This document shows positions 28,001 to 37,000 of a stretch of 64,000 nucleotides of DNA, one piece after another (the stretch's first letter is position 1; the number at the start of each line of letters is the position of its first letter). The DNA lies in the NCBI RefSeq assembly GCF_010731295.1, contig NZ_AP022579.1, positions 744,001 through 808,000 on the forward strand. The letters are read 5' to 3'. Source of the DNA: Mycolicibacterium boenickei. Its GTDB lineage: Bacteria > Actinomycetota > Actinomycetes > Mycobacteriales > Mycobacteriaceae. Made by a program: the position numbers and the translations under genes. Under the pieces are notes generated by a model that did no database searches, had not been told where the DNA came from, and saw only the letters and a program-made list of their open reading frames with translations.

Positions 28001-31000
28001 AGACTCGGTGCGGATCGTTTGACCAGCGTCGACATGGGCGAAGTAGTCGCGATGCGTCGCGTAGCTCTCCCAGGTGTTCATCGCAGCCGGGAACTCGGCG
28101 GTCACCCGGACTGCGCCGAAGGCGTCCATCACCGGGTCGATACCCAGACCGCGACCGAGCACCCGACCGTCCTGATCGGGAGTTCGTCCACCCAGCGCTG
28201 TGATGAAGTCGTACGACGACGACGCGACGAAGACGTTTCCATCGCCGATATCGAATTCACTTGCGTTGCTGAGTGGTCCGGCCCCCGGAGACCCGATGAG
28301 TGTGACTGTGCTGACGTAGCCCTTCAGACGCCCGTCACGCCCCGCGTAGCTCGTCGTGGTCGATCCGTAGGAATGCCCGAAGATATGGTTGCCGGTGAAC
28401 TTGCTGCCTTCGCCGGTCCACGTATTGCGCGCGGCGTTGAACGCCCGGACGTCGCTGTAGAGAATGTCACCGCCCTCGCGCGCCAACTTGTGCCCGGCAG
28501 CACGCCACTCATGCGCGTCGTTGGGCGCGTCATATCCGATCCACAGCATCGAGGCCGCCGATTGCGTCGGGTTTTCCTGCATCGTCGACAGCAAGTGGTT
28601 GAGCGCGCCCTGGATATAGAAGCCGCTGAGAGTCTCGATCGTGCTCCGGATGCCGGGCACAATCCAGGACACCGACTTCGCCTGGTACGGGTCCGGATTC
28701 TTCGGATTGTCGGGATCACTGGTAAAGCTGACGATGGCACGTCCATCACGACCAAATGCCAACGGGTCGAAGGCAAGGAGCAAGGGGCCGCCCACACCCG
28801 CCTTCTTGGCGGCCTCAGCCGCATCATTCAACCCGCTATCGATCTTGTTGATCCGCCGCAGATAGTCGAGCTCCGCCTCGTTGATGCGCTCACCGCGATT
28901 CAGCCTTGCTTGAATCTCGTTGGCCCGAGCCCGATAACGGTCCAACATAGCGCGGTTCGCCTGATCACGATGCGCCGCCCAGATACCTTCGGCGTTGCCG
29001 ATCTGCCGAGGGAACGTCGCGATCAGATCTTGCCGTTGCTGTTCCTCCAGCCCGGCCCACCAGGTGGCGTTGTCGGCCGCTCGGGCTTCGGCCAGCTCCG
29101 CCTTACCCAACGGATTGACCAGATCGGCTGCTCGCACACCCCGTTGGGCCAAAGCGGCTTTCGCGCGTTCGGCTACGGTCGCGCCGTCGGCACGCGGTGG
29201 CGAGCTTTCAGGAGGCGGTGGTTCGGGGCGGGTTTCGACACGAGATGGTTGCTCGGTCTCCGAGGTCTGCCGTGACGTGAGCTGCCCGTCAACCCGACGT
29301 GCGGTTGCGGGTTCGACGGTGCGCCAACGACCGGCGGTGCGGTGTTGTTCGACATCGACCCGTTCGGGGTGCCCAGCCGCGACCCGGCCGAGGTTGGCCA
29401 GCGACTCGGTGCGTTCCGAGGTACCCGTGCGCAGATAGTAAGCGTGATGGGTACCACCGGTACGCAGGTGACTCATCGTCGACGGGAACTCGGCCGTCAT
29501 CCGCACCGCGCCAAAAGAATTCATCGCCGGATTTATTCCGAGCCCGATGCCGAGAATCCGGCCGGACGAACCTGGGGTCCGACCGCCCAGCATGGTCACC
29601 ACGTCCTGCGACGAGGACGCGACGAAGACGTTGTGTTCACCGATGCCGAATCCCGACGCGTGTCGCACCGGGCCGACACCCGGCGATCCCACGAGCGAGA
29701 TCGTGCTGACGTGACCGGCGAGCCTCCCGTCACGGCCGGCGTAGCCGGTGGTGGTCGACCCATAGGAGTAGCCGAACACGTGATTACCGGTGAATGCGCT
29801 GCCATCCGCAGCCTCTCGGACCGCGTTGAATGCGGTGATGTCACTGTAGAGAGTGTCACCGCCCACGCGTGCGAGCTTGTGGCCGGCCGCGCGCCAAAGG
29901 TTCAGGCCACTGGGCGTGTCGTAGCCGATCCACGCGATCGACGATGCCTTCAGTCCCGGGTTCTCCTGTTGAACGGACTGCAGGTGGTTCAGCGCGGAGT
30001 GCGTGTAGAACCCGAAGAGCGAGTTCAGCGTCGTCTGCACGCCAGGCACATGCCAGGACACCGAATCCGCCGTGTATGGGTCGTGGCCGAAACTCAAGAC
30101 CGCGCGTCCGTCCCCACCGAACTCCACGGGGTCGAACGCCAGCAACAGCGGCGCGTCCTGCCCGGCCTGCTGCGCGTCAGTCGTCGCCTTCTGCAGGGCC
30201 TGGTCGAGACGGTTGAACTTGGCCAGGAACTGCCGTTCCGCACGGGTCGGCCGTTCGAATTCATCGATCTTGGTTTGAATCCGGTCGGCGCGGTCTCGAA
30301 GTTGCTTCACCACATTGCGATTGGCTTCGTCGCGAACCTTGGCTGGTATGCCTTCGGCATTGCCGATGTGCTCAGGATAGGCATCGATGACGTCCTGGCG
30401 CTGAGTAGGGGACAAGCGCTGCCACCAGGTGGCGTTGTTGCGGGCCCGGGCCGCGGCTTCCTCGGCGTTCCCTAGCGGGTTGCGCAACTCGTCGGGCTGC
30501 ACGCGTGGGACCCGAAGTGCCAATGCTTGTTCGGCCGGTGACAGATTGTCGTCGACGGCGGGCGACCCCTGCACGTGACCGATGCGGTCGGCAGCAGACA
30601 ACCCGGTGTCACCGGTGAGGGTTTCCAGTGCGGAGCCATCGGCACGCAGGTAACCCACCGCTGTCCGCCTGACCGCGCCTTCACCCCATTTCGGGGGCCA
30701 ACCAGTTGTTTCACCACTGTGCGAGTCGACCACGATGATGTCGTTGATCTCCGGGCCGACTTTGACCGCGAAGTACGCATGACCGCCCTGGCTTCGGCCG
30801 CTCCAGCGCGACACCAACACCGCGGATGAGCCGATGCCGAGTCCTTCGAGCATGGACGGGATTTCGTCATAAGTGGTGAACCGGGCGCTCGACGCGATGG
30901 CTTGGAACAGGCTGCGCGCCGGCACTCCCCGTGCTGACGGCTCGGTAGGCAGTGCGAAATTGCGGTCTGGATAACGCCGGTTGAGCTCGTCGACGACGAA

Positions 31001-34000
31001 CTGAGCGCAGTTGTTGCTGCGCAGGAAGTTTGGATTCCAGCGGTTTCGCCCGTGAACCGAATGGTACGTGTTGGGATCATCGGCGAGTCGTAGCGGCCGT
31101 CCGAGTGCAGGTTCGACCGAGCGTTCCCGCAGGCCCGGGAACAGGCGCCGCGGTCGCCGATCCAGAGTGCGATGTCCCTCGGTGTCGACCTGGTCGGCAC
31201 GTCCGGCCGCGATGCGCCCGAAATTCGTCAGCGCCTCACTCCGAACCCGAGTGGTTCCCGGATCCATGTACGCCCAATACAGGCTGTGAGTCATCCGCGA
31301 ACCCGCACCCATATGGTCCAGCACCGCAGGGAATTCCGCAGTGATCCGGCGGGCACGGAAGATGTCCATCGCTGGGTCTATCCCTTGGCCCATCCCCCGG
31401 AATATCCGTCCGCGTGCACCCGGACGGTCGCCGCCCAGCCCTGTGGTGCGGTCCCGCGATGACGCGGCAACAAAGACATTGTCGCCGATGCCGAAATCGC
31501 GAGCGGTGCGTAGCGGCCCCGCACCGGGCGAGCCGATCATGGTGATGGTCCGCACATGACCGGCCAACCGTCGGCCGCTCCCGGCATGGCTGACCGTGCT
31601 CGAGCCATAGGAATGGGCGAACACATGGTTGCCGCTGAAATGACTACCGTCCCCGGTGAATACGTCACGACCTGCGTTGAAGGACAACAGATCGCTGCAG
31701 AAAATATTGCCACCCTGACGGGCCATCCGCTGGAATCCAACACGAGGATCCCAGCTGCCCGGCGCCCGGTACCCGATGTAGGTGATCGAAGCAGCCGACA
31801 GGTCGGGGTTTTCCTGCAACGTGGACTGCAGCTGGTTGATTCCACGCAGCGCCATCGCCCGCATCTTCTCGATGTTGGTCGTCATGCCCGGCACGTACCA
31901 CGATACCGACTGCGCGGTATAGGGATTCGCGCCGAAGCTGACAATCGCACGGCCCGCACCACCGAACGCGCGTGGATCGAGGGCCAACAGGTACGGACCC
32001 TGGTCGTGCAAGCCCAACTGCGCGAGTCTGCGTTCGGCAGCCAGCAGGCCGTTGTCGATCTCGTGCATCAGCTTGACATAGCGCACCTCGGCGGAGTTCA
32101 GCGCCACGCCGTTCTCGCGTCGCGAGACCAGCAGATCGCGATGCGCCAGGTACCTCCGCAACATCCTCTGATTGGCCTCATTCCGGGCCATCGGAGGAAT
32201 TCCCTCGGCGTTGCCGATCTCTCGCGAATATGTGTTGATCAACCCCTGCTGCTGATCACGCGACAGACCCGCCCACCACTGAGCGTTCCTGCGCGCCCGG
32301 GCCACTGCGTCAGCCACCGGAACCTTGTGATCAGCCGGACTCACCAGATCGCTCGGGTTGAGTCTTCCGGCCTTTAGTGCAGCCGTGGCCAGAGCCTTAT
32401 CCCGTGCACGTTCTTGCTCGACATCGCTCAACGCGTTGTCGGGCAACCCGAGCAAGGTCGGTTCGGCCGCGGCTGCGCGGGCCTCCGTCAGTGTGGTGGC
32501 TGTCTCCGGTGAGTTACGGAACCGCGGATTCCAGATATGTCGGCCGTCGACAGGATGGTGAGCGTTCGGGTCGTCACTGAGCCGGAGATGTCGTCCGATC
32601 GCCGGTTCGAAAGTCCGTTCACGAGAACCGCCGAAGAAGCGCCGCGGCTGTCGGTCGATGGTGCGATGGTCTTCCGTGTCGACCTGGTCGGTACGCCCGG
32701 CGGCGATGCGCCCGAAATTGGTCAGCGATTCACTGCGAACCTGCGTTGTACCCGGGTCCATGTACGCCCAGTACAAGCTATGGGTCATACGCGACCCTGC
32801 GCCACGATGGTCGACCGCGACGGGGAACTCCGCGGTGATCCGCCTCGCGCCGAACTCATGCATGGCCGGGTCCATTCCCTGCCCAGTGCGACCGCTGAAT
32901 CGACTTCGCAGACCCGGACGCTCACCGCCGAAACCGGTGACCGGGTCGCGCGAAGATGCGGCAACGAAGACGTTGTCCCCGATACCGAACTGGCTGGCGT
33001 GGCGCATCGGCCCGGCGCCCGGCGAACCGATGAGAGTGATGGTCCGCACTTGGTCGGCCAGCCGACGCCCGCTCCCGGCATGGCTGACCGTGCTCGAGCC
33101 ATAGGAATGGGCGAACACATGGTTGCCGCTGAAATGACTACCGTCCCCGGTGAATACGTCACGGCCGGCGTTGAATGCCGAGATGTCGCTGCAGAAGATC
33201 TCGCCGCCTTCGCGGGCCAACCGCTGTGACAGCACCTTTGCATCCCAGCTGCCGGGCGCTCGATATCCGATATAGGCAATCGACGCGACCGACAGATCCG
33301 GATTCTCCTGCTGTACGGAGCGAAGCTGATTGAATGCCCGACTGGTGATCAGCGAAAGTTTGTCGATCGTCGTCGACATACCCGGTACGTACCATGACAC
33401 CGACTGTGCCGTATAGGGGTCCGCGCCGAAGCTCACGATCGCGCGGCCCACGCCGCCGAACGCCTGCGGATCGAGCGCCAAGAGATACGGCCCCTGGTCG
33501 CGCATACCGAACTTCTCGACATTGCATTCAGCCGTGCGCATCGCCGCATCGATTTCGTTCATCAACTTGACATAGCGCTCTTGTCCGGGGCTCAGCGCCA
33601 CGCCGTTGTCACGTCGTGACACGAGCAGATCGCGATGCGCCAGGTACCTCCGCAACATCCTCTGATTGGCCTCATCTCGGGCCATCGGAGGAATTCCCTC
33701 GGCATTGCCGATCTCTCGCGAATATGTGTTGATCAACGCCTGCTGCTGATCACGCGACAGACTCGCCCACCACTGAGCGTTCCTGCGCGCGCGGGCCACC
33801 GCCTCACGCACCGGGACGTCGTGATCAGCCGGGCTCACCAGGTCAGCGGCAGCTGCCACTCCTCGCTGTTCAAGTGCGTCCTGCGCGACCTGTTCGGGAG
33901 TACGTGGTTCGAGCTGCGCTGCGTCCGTCGACTGAACCTCATTGGCCCATCGTGGATTCCACCACCGCCGGGTTTCACGGTCACCCCGGGTACTCGCTTC

Positions 34001-37000
34001 ACCGTCAAGCCGCAGCGGCCGGCCCGCCGCTGGTTCGACTGTGCGCTGGCGTGTGCCGAAGAACCGCCGGGGCTGCTCGTCGGCGGTCCGGTGTTGTTCG
34101 GTATCGATGCGGTCAACGTGCCCGGCCGCGATTCGGCCGAAGTTGGCCAATGATTCGCTGCGAACTGGCGGGTCTGTTCCGCGGTTGGCGAATCGGTAGT
34201 AGGAATTGTGCGTGCCACGGCTTTGTCTTCGGTCCATATCCGACGAGAATTCGGCTGTAACACGTTGGCCGCCGAAGGTATCCATCGCGGGATCGACACC
34301 GAGACCGATACCGAAGATGCGGCCGCGTGAACCGGGAGTTCGTCCACCGAGGGCGGTGAACGGATCCCGCGACGATGATGCGACGTAGACGTTGTCGCCC
34401 AGACCGAACTCGCTCGCCGTCCGCACTGGACCGGTTCCCGGAGATCCCGCGAGGGAGATGGTGCGAATATCGTTGGCCAGCCGCCCATCTCGTCCGGCAT
34501 AGCTGGCTGCTGTCGATCCGTACGAATGCGCGAACACGTGGTTCTCACTGAAATGACTGTCATCCCCGGCCCAGGTGTCGCGAGCCGCATTGAAGGCACG
34601 GATGTCGCTGTAGAGGTTCGCGCCCCCTTGCCGGGCAAGACTGTGACCGGCTGCACGCCAACTGCTCAGGCCGCTCGGCGTGTCGTAACCGATCCAGGCG
34701 ATCGACGCCGCGCTCAACTCTGGGTTCTCTTGCATGGTCGACCGCAGATGGTTGAGCGCGTCGCCCATGCAGTAGCCGAGCTGATCGATCGTCATGCCCT
34801 GGCCGGGAATGTGCCAGGACACCGACTGTGCGCGATACGGGTCCGCACCGAAGCTGACCACCGCCCGGCCGTCGCCGCCAAATGCCGTGGAATCAAAGGC
34901 AAGTAGTCGCGGGCCCCCGACACCGGCCTGCTGGGCAAGATGGTCAGACCGGTTCAGCGCCTGGTCGATTCGATCGAGGCGAGCCAGCAGCTTGCGCTGA
35001 CTCCGGCTCAGCCGATGACCATCGTCTCGCAAGGCCTGCAACTGGCGTCGAGACTGGTCGAGCGAGCGCTTGTTCGCTTCGTGGCGAGCATCTGCCGGGA
35101 TGCCTTCGGCGTTGCCGATGTGCCGAGGGTAGGTGTCGATCAACGCACGTTGTTCGTCACCCGTCAATTTGGCCCACCAGGTGGCGTTGCTCCGGGCCCG
35201 CGCGTCGGCGGCCTCCATCGAGCCCAGCGGGTTGCGCAACTGGTCGACGTGGTCGGCATCCAACGGCGGCACTCGCCGGCCCAGCGCCCCCCCGGCCCGC
35301 CTGTCTGGCGGCACCGCGTCACGCCAGCGGTCCCCTGGGTCACGCCCACCGTCGTTCGAGGTGTCACCATCATCTCGATGGCCGCGGACGTAGCCCACCG
35401 CATCCGCAGCGGCCAGCCCTGTCGGGCCGTTGCCGGCCGACGACACTGCCTCACCGTGCGCGTCCAGGTAGCCGACCGCCGTCAGCGACACCGCGGACCT
35501 ACCCCACGACGGTGGCCAACCCAATCGCTCACCCGTCTCGCCGTCGAGCAGGTAGATCCCGTCACCGTCATTCACTGCGAGGTAGGCGTGCCCGCCTTGA
35601 TTCGGCCCACCGGCCCACGCGGAAGTGATGATGGCAGCCGAGCCAGGCCCCAGCTCATCGCTCTTCAGCTTCGCCTCGATATCGGCGTACGTTGCGAACT
35701 CCGCGCTCGAGCCGGCTGCCTCGAACAACGCCCTGGCCCGTACACCTCGCGAAGTGGGTTCTGCCCTGATCCGGAAGATGCGACCGAAGCGGCGATATCT
35801 GTTGGTCAAGCGGTCGGCGACATTGTTGGCGCAGTTGGCGTTTGGTGGTGGTCGATTGTCGGTCGCCGGTTCTGCTGGCGGCGAGGATCGCGTTTCGCCG
35901 TTCGGGTTGTCGGTGGCAGTGTCGGTGCCATCGGCGCGGGCCGCCGCAACCCTGCTCTCTCCGTCTTGCTGGGCTGTCGACTGCTCTGGTGTGGCCGCGC
36001 TGTCGTGAATGCGCGCGGCAGGAATTCCGGCATTCTCGGAGGGCGACGCGATTGTGCTCGATGCTGCCGCAACCGGTGTGTCACCACTCGCTTCGGGCGT
36101 TTCTTCCGCCGCCGTCGAATCCCGGGATTGGACTGGGCCCGATGCAGCGGCCGGCTTCGGCGTCGGCGTCGTCGGCGCGATGGGTGGATTAGAGACCGGT
36201 ATCGGCGCTGCGGCATTCGCAGGAGCCGGCGGTGTCGCCGCAGCCGGGGTGACTGGATGCTGAATCTGCGCAGCGTCGGTGGTGTCGACAGTTGTGTCGG
36301 TTGACAGGTCGCCCGATATAACAGTGTCGGCGGCCGGTTCAATCGTGGTTTCAGGACCGGTCTCGGCGACCGTTGTGGGATCGGACGTCGACGGATCGGA
36401 CGTAGCCGGATCATGGCTTTCCGGCACATGCCCGTTCTGCGCTGCAGGACTGTCGGTTACCGGATTATCTGGCGCAGCGTGTTCTGGCGGCTGTTGAGGT
36501 TGGTCGTTGGCTTCGCGGGTGGGCGCAGCGTGGTCGGGCGACTGAGTGGACGGCTCGGCGTGATGGGAATCGTCGGGAGCTGCATGGTCTGGCTCCTGGT
36601 TGGCTCTGTCGCCGACCTCGCCAGTTTGCGGCGCACTGGATTCGGGCGAAGATGTTGTTGGACTGTCGTCGACAGCAGCCCTCTGATCGGCGCTTTCACC
36701 CTGTCCCGATGCCGACGGATCATGCTGGGCTACAGCACCTTTGACGGAAGTCGTGTTGGTAGAAGTGGGCGTGGCCCGAGCACCACCCGACGACTGCCGG
36801 CCTTCGGTATCGTCACGGGTGTCATCTTGTTCGCCGGTCGTGTCCGTCGACTCGTCGACTTTGGCATCCGGGTCAACATCGGCCAAGTCGTCTGGCGTCG
36901 GCCCGGATGGTTCAGCTGGCGAGGTCGGGTCATTCGGCGCATTATTCGGCCCGTTTTCGGGGTCGGTGCCATTGGTACGCCCCCCGCCCATACCTTTGAT

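Larger units (their letters stand above)
31016..35240 (-). other. Giant toxin: DUF1023-type hydrolase units H1-H3
   Basis: Each unit starts with a helical part (NAQWWASLSRDQQQALI, IGNAEGIPP, EAN) followed by an alpha/beta hydrolase part (AIVSFGADPYTAQSVSW, SIAYIGY, a nucleophile elbow FAHSYGS, then LIGSPG and DNVFVAASSRD). Nucleophile serines are at residues 1123, 1596 and 2094. H2 and H3 are near-identical tandem copies 1494 bases apart. Confidence 0.8.

Noticed and set aside
19184..33841. Tandem repeats considered as a CRISPR array or satellite.
   Set aside because: The periods are 315 and 1494 bases, multiples of three, and the units are in-frame protein domains. There are no short repeats with unique spacers.
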